From Streptomyces phaeochromogenes (GTDB taxonomy: Bacteria; Actinomycetota; Actinomycetes; Streptomycetales; Streptomycetaceae), in NCBI RefSeq assembly GCF_001418655.1, contig NZ_LIQZ01000018.1:1-64000 (forward strand): a stretch of DNA of 64,000 bases. The letters are read 5' to 3'. Shown in pieces: positions 25,701 through 35,505 of the stretch. The notes beneath the pieces are model-generated. The model was not told the origin of the DNA. It ran no database searches and was given only the letters and a program-made list of their open reading frames with translations. Position numbers and translations under genes: made by a program. Each line of letters opens with the position of its first letter. Within the stretch, counting starts at the first letter, position 1.

Positions 25701-27215
25701 ATGTCCTCCCTCGCTCCCGGCCAGTCCGCCCCTGACCGCCCGCCCGCCGAACTGCGCCGCTCGCTCGGCGTCGTCGACGGTGTCGCCATCGCCGCCTCCA
25801 GCACGGCGGCCACCACCAGCATCGCCATCGGCATGGGCGCCATCGGCACGATCGTCGGTCTCCAGGCCCCGGCCCTGCTGCTCCTGGCGTTCCTGCCCGT
25901 CCTCGGCATCGCCACGGCCTTCGCCCGCCTCAACCGCTCGGAACCCAACTGCGGCAACGGCTACACCTGGGTCGGCAAGTCCCTCGGCCCCTGGCCCGGC
26001 TTCCTGGCCGGCTGGGTCACCCTCGTCGGCTCGATCATCTTCCTCGCCTACACGAGCGCGGTGACCGGCTCGGTCGTGCTGATCTTCGCCAACAAGGCCG
26101 GCCTGGACTCCCTCGCCGGGATCGCCCTCGACCCGACGTCCACCGCAGTGAGCACGGTCGTCGGCCTGGTGGTCCTCGCCGCCGTCACCGTCCTCGCGAT
26201 CACCGGGGTGCGCAGTGCCACCCGGCTCCAGTTCGGCCTGCTGGTCTTCGAGTACGCCGTCCTGCTGGTCTTCTGTACGTGGGCCCTGGTGACCGGCCAT
26301 CAGGACTTCTCCTGGGCGTGGTTCAACCCCTTCGAGATCTCCAGCGGCACGGCCTTCGCGCAGGGCATGGTCCTCGCGGTGTTCTTCTTCTGGGGCTGGG
26401 ACGCGGCGTTCAGCGTCACCGAGGAGACCAGGAGCCCCGGCGACTCGGCCCGCGGCGGGTTCATCGCCCTGTTCGCCATGCTCGGGCTCTTCATCTTCGC
26501 CTCGGTCGCGTTCCAGCGGGAGATGAGCCTGCCCGAACTCATCGAGAACGGCCCGCAGGCCCTCCCGTACCTCGGCGCCAAGCTCGCCGCCGAACCCTGG
26601 GCCAGCCTCCCGCTGCTCGCCCTCATGTTCTCGGCCGTCGCCTCCGTCCAGTCCTCCGTCATCCCCACCGCCCGCGGACTGCTCGCCATGGGCCGCGACC
26701 GCACGATGGGCCCGGTGTGGACCCGGATCCACCCCAAGTACGGCACGCCCGCCGCCGGAACCGTCCTCGTCATGTCGATCGCCGCCGCCATCGCCCTGCT
26801 CGCCATGGCCATCCCCAAGCTGAGCGACATGCTGCTGGCCGCCGTCAACGCCATCGGTCTCGTCGTCGCCCTCTACTACGGCCTCACCGCGCTCGCCTGC
26901 GCCGTCCGCTTCCGGGCCGCCCGCCACGACGGGCCCCGCGAGGCACTGCTGGCCGTCGGCGTGCCGGCCGCTTCCGGACTGGTCCTGCTGGGCCTCGGCG
27001 GCTACCTCGGATACTCGTACCTGACCATGACCGACCACATCGAACTCAGCCCCGACAACGGCTGGTTCATGCTCTCGCTGCCCGTCACCATCGTGCTGAG
27101 CGGACTCGGCATGGCGGCCGTCGCCAAGTACGCCCGCCGCTCGCCCTACTTCACCACCGGGCGCGGCACCGACGCCGACGCGCTCGCCCTCCCGATGGAC
27201 CGCACTGCCGTCTGA
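25701..27215 (+). CDS. APC-superfamily amino acid/polyamine permease
   Basis: A 504-residue transporter with about 12 hydrophobic helices. Helix 1 carries the broken-helix motif SIAIGMGAIGTIVGLQAP after LGVVDGVAIAASSTA. The conserved PNCGNGYTWVGKSLGPWPGFLAGW and the helix 6 segment FFFWGWDAAFSVTEETRSPGDS (in two parts) are classical APC features. ATG at 25701 after GAGGAG. It imports an amine- or amino-acid-like substrate. It begins a two-gene operon with the amidohydrolase 49 bases downstream, with the TetR gene divergent. Confidence 0.92.
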   Translation: MSSLAPGQSAPDRPPAELRRSLGVVDGVAIAASSTAATTSIAIGMGAIGTIVGLQAPALLLLAFLPVLGIATAFARLNRSEPNCGNGYTWVGKSLGPWPGFLAGWVTLVGSIIFLAYTSAVTGSVVLIFANKAGLDSLAGIALDPTSTAVSTVVGLVVLAAVTVLAITGVRSATRLQFGLLVFEYAVLLVFCTWALVTGHQDFSWAWFNPFEISSGTAFAQGMVLAVFFFWGWDAAFSVTEETRSPGDSARGGFIALFAMLGLFIFASVAFQREMSLPELIENGPQALPYLGAKLAAEPWASLPLLALMFSAVASVQSSVIPTARGLLAMGRDRTMGPVWTRIHPKYGTPAAGTVLVMSIAAAIALLAMAIPKLSDMLLAAVNAIGLVVALYYGLTALACAVRFRAARHDGPREALLAVGVPAASGLVLLGLGGYLGYSYLTMTDHIELSPDNGWFMLSLPVTIVLSGLGMAAVAKYARRSPYFTTGRGTDADALALPMDRTAV

Positions 27216-27264
27216 TCTCCTCCCGATGGACCGTCCGACCCCTCCCCTCTGGAGCGTTGAACCC

Positions 27265-28923
27265 ATGTCCCACCCCCAGGCTGCCGACCTCGTCCTCACC
27301 GGCGGGCCCGTCCACACCGTCGACGCCGCGCGCAGCCGGGCCACCGCCGTGGCCGTGCGCGGCGGGCGGATCGTCGCCGTCGGTCACGACGAGGTCCACG
27401 AGCTGATCGGCACCGGTACCGAGGTCGTCGACCTCGCCGGACGGCTGCTGCTGCCCGGCTTCCAGGACGCCCACGTCCACCCCCAGGGCGCGGGCACCGA
27501 ACTGGGCCTGTGCCACCTGAACGACACCGTCGACCCGCAGGAGTACCTGCGGCGCGTCAGGGTGTACGCCGACGAGCACCCGGACGCCGAGTGGATCACC
27601 GGGGGCGGCTGGTCCATGGAGGCCTTTCCCGGCGGCACGCCCACCGCCGCCCTGCTCGACACGGTCGTCCCCGACCGGCCCGTGTTCCTGCCCAACCGGG
27701 ACCACCACGGAGCCTGGGTCAACTCCCGTGCCCTGGAACGGGCCGGCATCGACGCCCGCACCCCCGACCCGTCCGACGGCCGCATCGAACGGGACGCCGA
27801 CGGCAACCCCACCGGCATGCTCCAGGAAGGCGCGGCCCACCTGGTGTCCCGCCTGATGCCCGACCCCACCCCCGAGGAACAACTCGCCGCGCTGCTGAGG
27901 GCCCAGTCGGTCCTCCACTCGTACGGGGTCACCGCCTGGCAGGACGCCATCGTCGGCGAGTACGCGAACATGACCGATCCGACTCCCGCCTATCACGAGG
28001 CAGTCGACCGCGGTCTGCTCACCGCCCGGGTCGTCGGCGCGCTGTGGTGGGACCGGAGCCGGGGCGGCGAACAGATCCCCGAACTCGCCGCCCGCAGGGA
28101 GGAGTTGAGCCGGGGCAGGTTCCGGGCCACCAGCGTGAAGGTCATGCAGGACGGCATCGCCGAGAACCACACCGCCGCCCTGCTGGGCCCGTATCTCACC
28201 CGCTGCGGCTGCGCCTCCGACAACTCCGGACTCAGCTTCGTCGAGCCGGACGAGCTGAAGAAGTACGTCACCGAACTCGACGCGCTCGGCTTCCAGGTCC
28301 ACTTCCACGCGCTCGGCGACCGCGCGGTGCGTGAGGCGCTTGACGCCGTGGAGGCGGCCCGCGCGGCCAACGGGTGGCGCGACACCCGCCACCACCTCGC
28401 CCACCTCCAGGTCGTCCACCCCGAGGACGTACCTCGCTTCCGCGCACTGGGCGCGACCGCCAACCTCCAGGCGTTGTGGGCCGCCCACGAACCGCAGATG
28501 GACGAGCTCACCATCCCGTTCCTGGGCCCCGAACGGGCCGCGTGGCAGTACCCGTTCGGCGACCTCCTGCGCGCCGGAGCCACCCTCGCCGCGGGCAGCG
28601 ACTGGCCGGTCAGCAGCCCCGACCCCCTGGCGGCCCTCCATGTCGCCGTCAACCGTGTCGCCCCCGACGCACCCGAGGACACTGGGGCCTTCCTGCCGGA
28701 CCAGAAACTCGACCTCGGCGCCGCCGTCGCCGCGTACACCGCGGGCAGCGCCCACGCCAACCACCTCGACGACACCACCGGAAGTATCACCGTCGGCAGG
28801 CTCGCCGACCTGGTCGTCCTGGACCGGGACCCGTTCGCCGGACCGCCGGAGGAGATCGCCGCCACGCGGGTGCTCCAGACGTTCGTCGACGGCCGCCGGG
28901 TGTACGCGGCGGCCGACGCGTGA
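27265..28923 (+). CDS. amidohydrolase-family (YtcJ-like) metal-dependent hydrolase
   Basis: A 552-residue amidohydrolase_3-type protein. It has GFQDAHVHPQG (the HxH metal pair) near residue 69, a central FHALGDRAV metal histidine, HLAHLQVVHPED, and AAGSDWPVSSPDPL with the catalytic aspartate. These enzymes hydrolyse amide, N-formyl or ester bonds. ATG at 27265; GGAG lies ten bases upstream. It probably acts on the compound brought in by the preceding permease. Converges on the GNAT gene with a 19-base gap. Confidence 0.9.
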   Translation: MSHPQAADLVLTGGPVHTVDAARSRATAVAVRGGRIVAVGHDEVHELIGTGTEVVDLAGRLLLPGFQDAHVHPQGAGTELGLCHLNDTVDPQEYLRRVRVYADEHPDAEWITGGGWSMEAFPGGTPTAALLDTVVPDRPVFLPNRDHHGAWVNSRALERAGIDARTPDPSDGRIERDADGNPTGMLQEGAAHLVSRLMPDPTPEEQLAALLRAQSVLHSYGVTAWQDAIVGEYANMTDPTPAYHEAVDRGLLTARVVGALWWDRSRGGEQIPELAARREELSRGRFRATSVKVMQDGIAENHTAALLGPYLTRCGCASDNSGLSFVEPDELKKYVTELDALGFQVHFHALGDRAVREALDAVEAARAANGWRDTRHHLAHLQVVHPEDVPRFRALGATANLQALWAAHEPQMDELTIPFLGPERAAWQYPFGDLLRAGATLAAGSDWPVSSPDPLAALHVAVNRVAPDAPEDTGAFLPDQKLDLGAAVAAYTAGSAHANHLDDTTGSITVGRLADLVVLDRDPFAGPPEEIAATRVLQTFVDGRRVYAAADA

Positions 28924-28942
28924 CGGACGGGACGAGGACGGG

Positions 28943-29488
28943 CTACGGATTGTCGGACGACTGCCAGTCCGAGGCCAGCAGGCCGAACAGCAGGTCGTCC
29001 GTCCACTCGTCCTTGAGCCAACTGGCCTGCCGGAGAAGCCCTTCCTGGACGAATCCGACCCGTCGCAGCAGCCGGGCCGAACGGTCGTTGCGCGCGTCGC
29101 ACTCGGCGGAGACGCGGTGCAGTCCCCGGCGTTCGAAGAGATCGCCGAGGACAGCTCGTACGGCCTCCGTGGCGTAGCCGTGTCCCTGCCGGTCGCCGGC
29201 CAGGGTGAAGCCGAGCTCTGCCTGCATGCGGTTCTCGTGCAGGCAGACTCCGACGTCCCCCACCAGACAGCGGTCGGCCTTGAGCTCGATCGCGTACTGG
29301 AACCATCCCGGTTCCTCGGGGGACCCCGTGGCCAGGCCACGCACCATCCGCGCCGCCGAGTCGAGCGACACCGGCGCGGTCCAGCTCTGGTAGCGGGCCA
29401 CCAGCGGATCGGAGCGGTACGCGGCCAGCGGCGCCGCGTCCTCGGCACGGAAGCGGCGCAGTACGAGCCTGGGAGTCTCCAGCAGCAT
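28943..29488 (-). CDS. GNAT-family N-acetyltransferase (RimJ/RimL-like)
   Basis: A 181-residue acetyltransferase. It starts LLETPRLVLRRFRAEDA, has the acetyl-CoA loop DRQGHGYATEA and the later LHRVSAECDARNDRSARLLRRVGF split around residues 133-157. This is the RimJ/RimL-type group that acetylates protein N-termini, amino groups or small molecules. ATG at 29488; the ribosome site is weak. The acceptor is unknown. Confidence 0.88.
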   Translation of the reverse strand: MLLETPRLVLRRFRAEDAAPLAAYRSDPLVARYQSWTAPVSLDSAARMVRGLATGSPEEPGWFQYAIELKADRCLVGDVGVCLHENRMQAELGFTLAGDRQGHGYATEAVRAVLGDLFERRGLHRVSAECDARNDRSARLLRRVGFVQEGLLRQASWLKDEWTDDLLFGLLASDWQSSDNP

Positions 29489-29590
29489 GGCCCGATCGTC
29501 CCACGACCGCGATACGCGCCCGGCTCCGCGGAGCCCTGGACGTCGGGCCATGCACGGACGGAGCCTCAGGACACGTACACGGCCAGGGCG

Positions 29591-32395
29591 TCAGGACACG
29601 TAAGAGGCGTTCTGCGCCGTGGTCACCACCTTCTGGCCGTCGGCCTGGGCGAGAAGGCCCGCCGACACCCAGGAATTCACCGTGCTCTGTACACGCGAGA
29701 CCAGCGCGGCCTTGTTGCCGAAGGGGGCGCCTGCCCAGATCTCGTCCAAGAGCGTGGTGCCGTCGGACCTGGCCGGGTTGTTCACGCCGGAATCGGTGGT
29801 GCCGAACACCACCTTGGGCTCCGAGCGCCGGAAGTAGGCGTGGGTCGGGTCCTCGGTGCCCTCGGAGAACGGGGCGAACTCCGTGCCGTTCAGGGTGTAG
29901 TGGAGCGGCTTGCCGGACACGGGGGAGAGGCTCGGCAGCAGGTCGCCGGAGAGGGCGGCGTTGCGGTAGAGCCCGAACTGCACATAGCTCGTACCGGAGT
30001 TGCGGGCGACCAGGTTGACCGGGCCGTAGAAGAGGGTCTGCAGTCCTGAGTCGTCGAGGGCCTTCTCGACCCGGGCCCGGAAGGGGACGGCGACCTTCAC
30101 GACGTCACCGCTCTGCCAGGTCCGTGAGACGGCGAAGTAGCTCCCGGCGACCGGAGTCCCGCTCACCGCACTGCCGTTGACCGTCACCCGGAAGCCGCTC
30201 GTCGCCCAGGACGGCACCCGCAGCCGCAGCTCGAAGGCCGCGCTGCCGCCGCCGAAGGTGAGGGTGGAGCCCTGCTCCCTCGGATAGTCCGTGGTCTGCG
30301 TGACCGTGACGCCCTTCTCGGCCCAGGTCAGGGTGGTCGGGCTGTAGAGGTTGACGTACAGCGCGCTCCCGTCGGCCTTCTTGAAGTACACCGAGTCCTG
30401 GTACTTCGTGGCGCTCTCCATACCTGTTCCCTCGCAGCAGGTGGTGCCCTGCTTGGGGGTGTAGTCCCGGACATGACCGGGCGTCAGGCCGATGAAATAG
30501 GTGACGAGCGGCTTCTCCGCGTCGGCCTTGTCCTGCTTGGAGCCGAGGACCTGGTTGTAGAGGGCCCGCTCGTAGTAGTCCATGTACTTCGGGTCCTGCT
30601 CGTGGAAGAACAGCATCCGGCTGAGCTTGAGCAGGTTGTACGCGCAGCACGACTCGGCGGTGGTGTCGCTGATCGTCCCCGCGATGACCCCGCGCGCCTT
30701 CCAGAACTCGGCCGTACTGGTCCCGCCGATGCCGTACATGCGGTGGGGCACGACCATGCCCCAGAAGTTCTTCGCGGCGGTGAGGTAGCGGGCCTCGCCC
30801 GTCGCGTCGTACAGCCGGATCAGGCCGGTGAAGATGGGGATGTGCTGGTTGGCGTGCAGTCCGTCGAGCGTGTCGGTGTTCGCGGCGCAGGCGTCGATGA
30901 GCTCGTCGAGGTCGAACAGCCTGGCCAGCGCGAGGTGTTCGGCCTTGCCGGTGATCGTGTACAGGTCGACGATCGTCTCGACGATGCCGCCGAACTCCCC
31001 GCTGGAGAAGATGCCCCACATCCGCTGCAGAGTGGCCTCGGGCAGCTTGGACAGCCGGGAGTACATCCAGTCGCACATGCCGGACGCGAGGTCGAGCGCC
31101 CGTGCGTCGTCCGTGGCGAGGTACGCGTCCAGCAGGCCCTTGAGGATCTTGTGCGCGGTGTAGTAGGGCGCCCACACCTTGGTGTAGTCCGGGCTGGTCC
31201 GCGACTCCAGGTCGATGAACTGCGTCTCCGGATAGGCGGCTAGGAACCCGGTGTGGCTCGGCCCGCCCCAGGTCCTGCGCAGCGTCGCGGTCAGCCCGCG
31301 GCCCGAGGCGTCGGCGAACGTGCCGCCCGTGGTCTCGTCGAAGGTGTACGAGGCCAGGGTGCCGCGGCCCGCCGAGGAGGCGGCGGCGCGGTTGCTCTGC
31401 AACGACGTGATCTCGGCGGCGGTGAGGGCCCGCGACCAGACGTTGAACTCGTCGTAGACGCCCGCGAACACCGGGTCGTCGAAGTTCGACCGGCCGAGCC
31501 AGTTGTTCGTCAGGGCGCCCAGGGACGACGGGTTGAGCGTCATCGACGTGTTCTGGGCGACGGAGGTGCCGTTGACGTAGAGGGTGCCGGTGCTGCCCGC
31601 GATCGTCACGGCCAGGTGGCTCCACTGGTTCAGCGGCAGCGCGGCGGTGCCGTTGAGTCCCTGTTCCCCGCCGGGCCCGTTGGTGGAGATGGCGAAGCGC
31701 GGTACGCCGGTCGCGTTGCGGGCGGCCAGGTACATGTACCGGGTGTTGTTGTTGCCGAAGTCGAAGACCCGGGTCCAGTTGGCGCCGTGGGTGGGCTTCA
31801 CCCAGGCCGACAGGGTGATCGTCGCGGAGCCGTTGAGCACGGCTGACGGCAGGCTGACGTACTGGTAGGAGCCCCGCACGTTCTCTGCCGCGGTGCCGAA
31901 CTTCCCGGTGGCGCTGAGCACCGCCGGGTCCTTGCGCAGGGCGGCGCGCACGTCGGTCAGAGCACCGACCATGGTGCGGATCTTGTCGGCGTAGGCCTGG
32001 TCGCCGGTGCTCGCGTACGCCTGGGACAGCATGGTCAGGAAGTGGCCGGTGTAGTGGCCGCGGAGGTTGCCGTTGGCCTCACCGTCCAGGCCCTCCCAGC
32101 CGCCGGGGGCGACCGCGCCGCCGGTGGAGAGCCCGGCGTTGGCGCGGAACACCTGGAGCAGCCGGTTCACGTCGTAGCCGCGGCCGTGGTCGAGCATCAG
32201 CTGGCGCTTGGCGGCGAAGACGCCCTGACCGACCTTCACGTCCTTGAGCTCGAACGGCCGGAGTGTCCAGGCGGAGGGCGCGGGCAGCGTCGCGGCGGCG
32301 GCCGAGCCGCCTCCCGCCGCGTACGAGAACGCCGGGGTCGCGGTGGCGAACAGTGCGGCCTGGAGGAGTCTCCGTCTGGGGAGGGCGGGGGCCAT
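29591..32395 (-). CDS. secreted GH127-like beta-L-arabinofuranosidase with inserted LamG domain
   Basis: A 934-residue secreted enzyme. A twin-arginine-like signal (PRRRLLQAA, cleavage near residue 36) precedes a GH127-type alpha/alpha barrel. Its cysteine/zinc centre is visible: Glu581 and Cys583 in ESCCAYN, and the pair Cys653-Cys654 in TTCCEGTG, matching the Glu-Cys ... Cys-Cys arrangement of characterised GH127 enzymes in which a cysteine is the nucleophile. Between about residues 165 and 375 a LamG/concanavalin-like lectin fold (ITLSAWVKPTHGANWTRVFDF in two pieces, then NQWSHLAVTIAGSTGTLYVNG) interrupts the barrel. ATG at 32395 after GAGGAAC. Divergent from the alpha-galactosidase. Confidence 0.88.
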   Translation of the reverse strand: MAPALPRRRLLQAALFATATPAFSYAAGGGSAAAATLPAPSAWTLRPFELKDVKVGQGVFAAKRQLMLDHGRGYDVNRLLQVFRANAGLSTGGAVAPGGWEGLDGEANGNLRGHYTGHFLTMLSQAYASTGDQAYADKIRTMVGALTDVRAALRKDPAVLSATGKFGTAAENVRGSYQYVSLPSAVLNGSATITLSAWVKPTHGANWTRVFDFGNNNTRYMYLAARNATGVPRFAISTNGPGGEQGLNGTAALPLNQWSHLAVTIAGSTGTLYVNGTSVAQNTSMTLNPSSLGALTNNWLGRSNFDDPVFAGVYDEFNVWSRALTAAEITSLQSNRAAASSAGRGTLASYTFDETTGGTFADASGRGLTATLRRTWGGPSHTGFLAAYPETQFIDLESRTSPDYTKVWAPYYTAHKILKGLLDAYLATDDARALDLASGMCDWMYSRLSKLPEATLQRMWGIFSSGEFGGIVETIVDLYTITGKAEHLALARLFDLDELIDACAANTDTLDGLHANQHIPIFTGLIRLYDATGEARYLTAAKNFWGMVVPHRMYGIGGTSTAEFWKARGVIAGTISDTTAESCCAYNLLKLSRMLFFHEQDPKYMDYYERALYNQVLGSKQDKADAEKPLVTYFIGLTPGHVRDYTPKQGTTCCEGTGMESATKYQDSVYFKKADGSALYVNLYSPTTLTWAEKGVTVTQTTDYPREQGSTLTFGGGSAAFELRLRVPSWATSGFRVTVNGSAVSGTPVAGSYFAVSRTWQSGDVVKVAVPFRARVEKALDDSGLQTLFYGPVNLVARNSGTSYVQFGLYRNAALSGDLLPSLSPVSGKPLHYTLNGTEFAPFSEGTEDPTHAYFRRSEPKVVFGTTDSGVNNPARSDGTTLLDEIWAGAPFGNKAALVSRVQSTVNSWVSAGLLAQADGQKVVTTAQNASYVS

Positions 32396-32493
32396 TCGTT
32401 CCTCGTCTCTGCGCGGAGGGTCGGGACCGGGCGACGGGTGTACGTGCGTCGACGGTGTTCGAAATGCCGTACGGCGTGCGGAAGTTCGACCAA

Positions 32494-32522
32494 AACATAG
32501 ATTTGGGGTGGGGGCACGTCAA
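32494..32522 (-). promoter_or_regulatory. sigma-70-like promoter of the GH127 gene
   Basis: On the minus strand TTGACG, 17 bases, TATGTT. Start point near 32487, leader about 90 bases. Confidence 0.65.
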
Positions 32523-32630
32523 CGCTTCCGGCGCGTTCGGCTCCGGTTAATTTGGCGCGACGGGTGTCCGTCGTGGGCGCCGCCTCCCCGGTACCTGTGC
32601 GACTGATGGAAATCCAGTGGTGACGATCCG

Positions 32631-32659
32631 TTGACTTCCGTGTGGTGCGGGCCTAGCTT
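32631..32659 (+). promoter_or_regulatory. sigma-70-like promoter of the alpha-galactosidase gene
   Basis: TTGACT, 17 bases, TAGCTT. Start point near 32666, leader about 85 bases. Confidence 0.65.
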
Positions 32660-32750
32660 CAGCGTCCCATCGGTTCGACGAATCGTTCACTGTTCGGTAT
32701 GTCGACCACTCTCTGTGTGCTGGGTTGCCGCGCCCCCGGAAGGAACCCCC

Positions 32751-34856
32751 ATGCCCTTTCAGCAGTTCGTCCCCCGTGCAAGACGCCTGTGCAGAGCCGT
32801 CGTTGTCCGTGCCGCCGTTCTCGCCCTGGCCGCCGGCGCCCTGGTCGGTCTCCAGGAGCAGCAGGGGGCTGCCGATCTCGACCGGACGCAGCCGGTCGCG
32901 GTGACGTCGAATCAGATTCCGGTGCCGACGGCCCCGATGGGCTGGGCCTCCTGGAACACCTTCGCCGCAAAGATCGACTACAACGTCATCAAGACGCAGG
33001 TCGACGCGTTCGTCGCGGCGGACCTGCCGGCGGCCGGTTACAAGTACATCAACCTCGACGAGGGCTGGTGGCAGGGCACCCGTGACAGCGCGGGCAACAT
33101 CACGATCGACGAGTCCGAGTGGCCCGGCGGGATGAGCGCCATCGCCGACTACATCCACAGCAAGGGCCTCAAGGCCGGCATCTACACCGACGCCGGCAGG
33201 GACGGCTGCGGCTACTACTTCCCGACCGGCCGTCCAGCGGCCCCGGGCAGCGGCAGCGAGGGCCACTACGAGCAGGACATGCTCCAGTTCTCGCAGTGGG
33301 GCTTCGACTACGTCAAGGTCGACTGGTGCGGTGGCGACGTCGAGGGCCTCGACGCCAGGACCACCTACCAGGCCATCAGTGACGCCGCCGCGAAGGCGAC
33401 GGCCGCCACCGGACGGCCGCTGACCCTGTCGATCTGCAACTGGGGCAAGCAGAACCCGTGGAACTGGGGCGCCGGCATGGCCGCCCTGTGGCGGACCAAC
33501 ACCGACATCATCTTCCACGGCAACTCGCCCTCGTGGGACAGCATGCTGACCAACTTCGACACCAACGTGCACCCCACCGCCCAGCACACCGGCTACTACA
33601 ACGACCCGGACATGCTGATGGTCGGCATGGACGGCTTCACCGCCGCCCAGAACCGCAGCCACATGAACCTCTGGGCCGTCTCCGGGGCACCGCTCCTCGC
33701 CGGAAACAACCTGGCGACCATGAGCACCGAATCGGCGAACATCCTGAAGAACCCCGAGGTCATCGCGGTCGACCAGGACCCGCGCGGCCTCCAGGGCGTC
33801 AAGGTCGCCGAGGACGCCTCGGGCCTGCAGACGTACGGCAAGGTCCTGTCCGGCACCGGCAAGCGGGCCGTCGTCCTGCTCAACCGCACCTCCAGCGCGC
33901 AGAACATGACCGTCCGCTGGTCCGACCTGGGCCTGACCAACGCGTCCGCGACGGTCCGCAACCTCTGGACGCGGGCGAACGTGGGCAGTTTCGGTACGAG
34001 TTACACGGTCAACGTCCCCGCCAAGGACTCGGTGATGCTCACGGTCACCGGCGCCACCGAGGCCGCGAGCACCACGTACGAGGCCGAGGCCTCCGGCAAC
34101 ACCAAGGGCGGCTCTGCGGCCGACGCCACCTGCGCCAACTGCTCCGGCGGTACCAAGGTGGGCGGTGTCGGCAACGGCGCGGTCAACACCCTCCGGTTCA
34201 ACGCCGTTTCGGCGGCCGACACGGGCACCAAGGTCGTCGACATCGCCTACGTCAACGGCGACAGCGCGGCCCGTACGGCGGTCCTCCAGGTCAACGGGCA
34301 GACGGCGACCAAGGTCTCCTTCCCGCCGACCGGCTCCTGGACCACGCCCGGCACCGTCTCGGTCGAGGTGTCCCTGACCAAGGGCTCGGCGAACACCCTG
34401 ACGTTCTCCAACTCCTCCGCCTGGACGCCCGATCTGGACGCGATCGAGGTACGGCCGCTGCCCGGCACCAACGGCACGCAGTTCACGGGACAGCAGTCCA
34501 GTCGCTGCCTCGACGTCGACAACAACACCATCACCAACGGGACCCAGGCGCAGCTGTGGGACTGCGCGGGCGGCGTCAACCAGTCCTGGACGTACACCGC
34601 GCGCAAGGAACTCGTCGTCTACGGCAACAAGTGTCTCGATGCCTACCAGGCGGGGACCACCAACGGCACGAAGGTCGTCATCTGGGACTGCAACGGCGGC
34701 AACAACCAGAAGTGGAACGTGAACGCCGACGGGACCGTGACGAATGTCAATGCCGGGCTCTGTCTGGATGCCTACAACGCAGCGACCGCCAACGGTACGA
34801 AGGTCGTCCTCTGGACATGTGGTGGGGGAGCGAATCAGAAGTGGACTCGGCAGTAA
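32751..34856 (+). CDS. secreted GH27 alpha-galactosidase with CBM35-like and ricin-lectin domains
   Basis: A 701-residue secreted enzyme. Residues 1-40 form the signal. About 60-330 are the GH27 barrel: MGWASWNTF, NLDEGWW, the nucleophile Asp191 in YVKVDWCGGD and the NDPDM motif that carries the acid/base. A beta-sandwich follows. About 440-570 are a CBM35-like domain (TYEAEASGNTKGG), and about 575-701 a ricin-B lectin with three QxW-type repeats (NQSW, NQKW, NQKW). It removes terminal alpha-galactose from plant galactomannan or oligosaccharides. ATG at 32751 after GGAAGGA. Confidence 0.93.
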   Translation: MPFQQFVPRARRLCRAVVVRAAVLALAAGALVGLQEQQGAADLDRTQPVAVTSNQIPVPTAPMGWASWNTFAAKIDYNVIKTQVDAFVAADLPAAGYKYINLDEGWWQGTRDSAGNITIDESEWPGGMSAIADYIHSKGLKAGIYTDAGRDGCGYYFPTGRPAAPGSGSEGHYEQDMLQFSQWGFDYVKVDWCGGDVEGLDARTTYQAISDAAAKATAATGRPLTLSICNWGKQNPWNWGAGMAALWRTNTDIIFHGNSPSWDSMLTNFDTNVHPTAQHTGYYNDPDMLMVGMDGFTAAQNRSHMNLWAVSGAPLLAGNNLATMSTESANILKNPEVIAVDQDPRGLQGVKVAEDASGLQTYGKVLSGTGKRAVVLLNRTSSAQNMTVRWSDLGLTNASATVRNLWTRANVGSFGTSYTVNVPAKDSVMLTVTGATEAASTTYEAEASGNTKGGSAADATCANCSGGTKVGGVGNGAVNTLRFNAVSAADTGTKVVDIAYVNGDSAARTAVLQVNGQTATKVSFPPTGSWTTPGTVSVEVSLTKGSANTLTFSNSSAWTPDLDAIEVRPLPGTNGTQFTGQQSSRCLDVDNNTITNGTQAQLWDCAGGVNQSWTYTARKELVVYGNKCLDAYQAGTTNGTKVVIWDCNGGNNQKWNVNADGTVTNVNAGLCLDAYNAATANGTKVVLWTCGGGANQKWTRQ

Positions 34857-34922
34857 CCGGGTGAGTCCTTCGCCGGGGCGCGGTGACGAGCCTGCGGCCC
34901 TGTGGTGGCTGGACGCGCAGTT

Positions 34923-34948
34923 CCCCGCGCCCCCTGAGGGGCGCGGGG
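34923..34948. terminator. bidirectional terminator, widespread Streptomyces-type repeat
   Basis: 11-bp perfect stem CCCCGCGCCCC/GGGGCGCGGGG with a CTGA loop, between convergent genes. The preceding CGCGCAGTTCCCCGCGCCCC is, from general knowledge, a sequence repeated many times in Streptomyces chromosomes. Confidence 0.8.
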
Positions 34949-34953
34949 CGTCC

Positions 34954-35409
34954 TCAGCGGGTGACGTTTGTCGTGAGTAGGCGGAGCAACTGCTTTGCCG
35001 TGGCGTCCTGTTCGGGGGACAGGCCCATGGCGTCGCCGATGGCGAGAGGGACGGTGTCCGCGCGTTCCCTGAGCCGGGCTCCCGCGTCGGTGAGGCGCAG
35101 GGCGACGGAACGCTCGTCCTCCGCCCGGCGCTCGCGCCGCAGCAGGCCGTTCGCCTCAAGGCGCTTGAGGAGCGGGGAGAGGGTGCTCGACTCCAACTGG
35201 AGGGCGTTGCCCAGGTCCCGTACGGAGATCTGGTCCTGCTCCCACAGTACGAGCATCACCAGGTACTGCGGATAGGTCAGTCCGAGTTCGTCCAGCAGGG
35301 GCCGATAGCGGGCGGTGACCGCGCGTGAGGCCGCATAGAGGGCGAAGCAGAGCTGGTCGTCCAGGAGCAGGGAACCCTCCTGGCTCGGTTCGGCCCCTGG
35401 TGTGCTCAC
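34954..35409 (-). CDS. ohrR: OhrR-like MarR-family redox-sensing repressor
   Basis: A 151-residue MarR-family protein that matches OhrR closely: LLLDDQLCFALYAASRAVT contains the peroxide-sensing cysteine in the LCFALY motif near the N-terminus, followed by LDELGLTYPQYLVMLVLWE. The wing is RRAEDERSVALRLTDAG. OhrR represses until organic hydroperoxides oxidise the cysteine. GTG at 35409 with AGGGAG upstream. No ohr gene is visible here; instead the divergent gene is an esterase/hydrolase whose promoter carries a palindrome, the likely target. A TAGAAT -10 for this gene lies at 35485-35490. Confidence 0.85.
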   Translation of the reverse strand: MSTPGAEPSQEGSLLLDDQLCFALYAASRAVTARYRPLLDELGLTYPQYLVMLVLWEQDQISVRDLGNALQLESSTLSPLLKRLEANGLLRRERRAEDERSVALRLTDAGARLRERADTVPLAIGDAMGLSPEQDATAKQLLRLLTTNVTR

Positions 35410-35505
35410 GGTGTCGCTCCCTGTTCCTGTGCCTGCTCCGGTGCGTCGCACGGCGATCTCCACTCTACCGTTCGAGTCTCCTCGATTCTATCGTGCCCTA
35501 ATGAG

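Larger units (their letters stand above)
32396..32750. other. divergent intergenic region between two glycosidase genes
   Basis: 355 noncoding bases with one good promoter per strand (32494-32522 minus, 32631-32659 plus). TTCGA-type motifs recur at about 32459, 32484, 32675 and near 32693, and could be regulator sites, but I could not fit a consensus. Confidence 0.6.
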
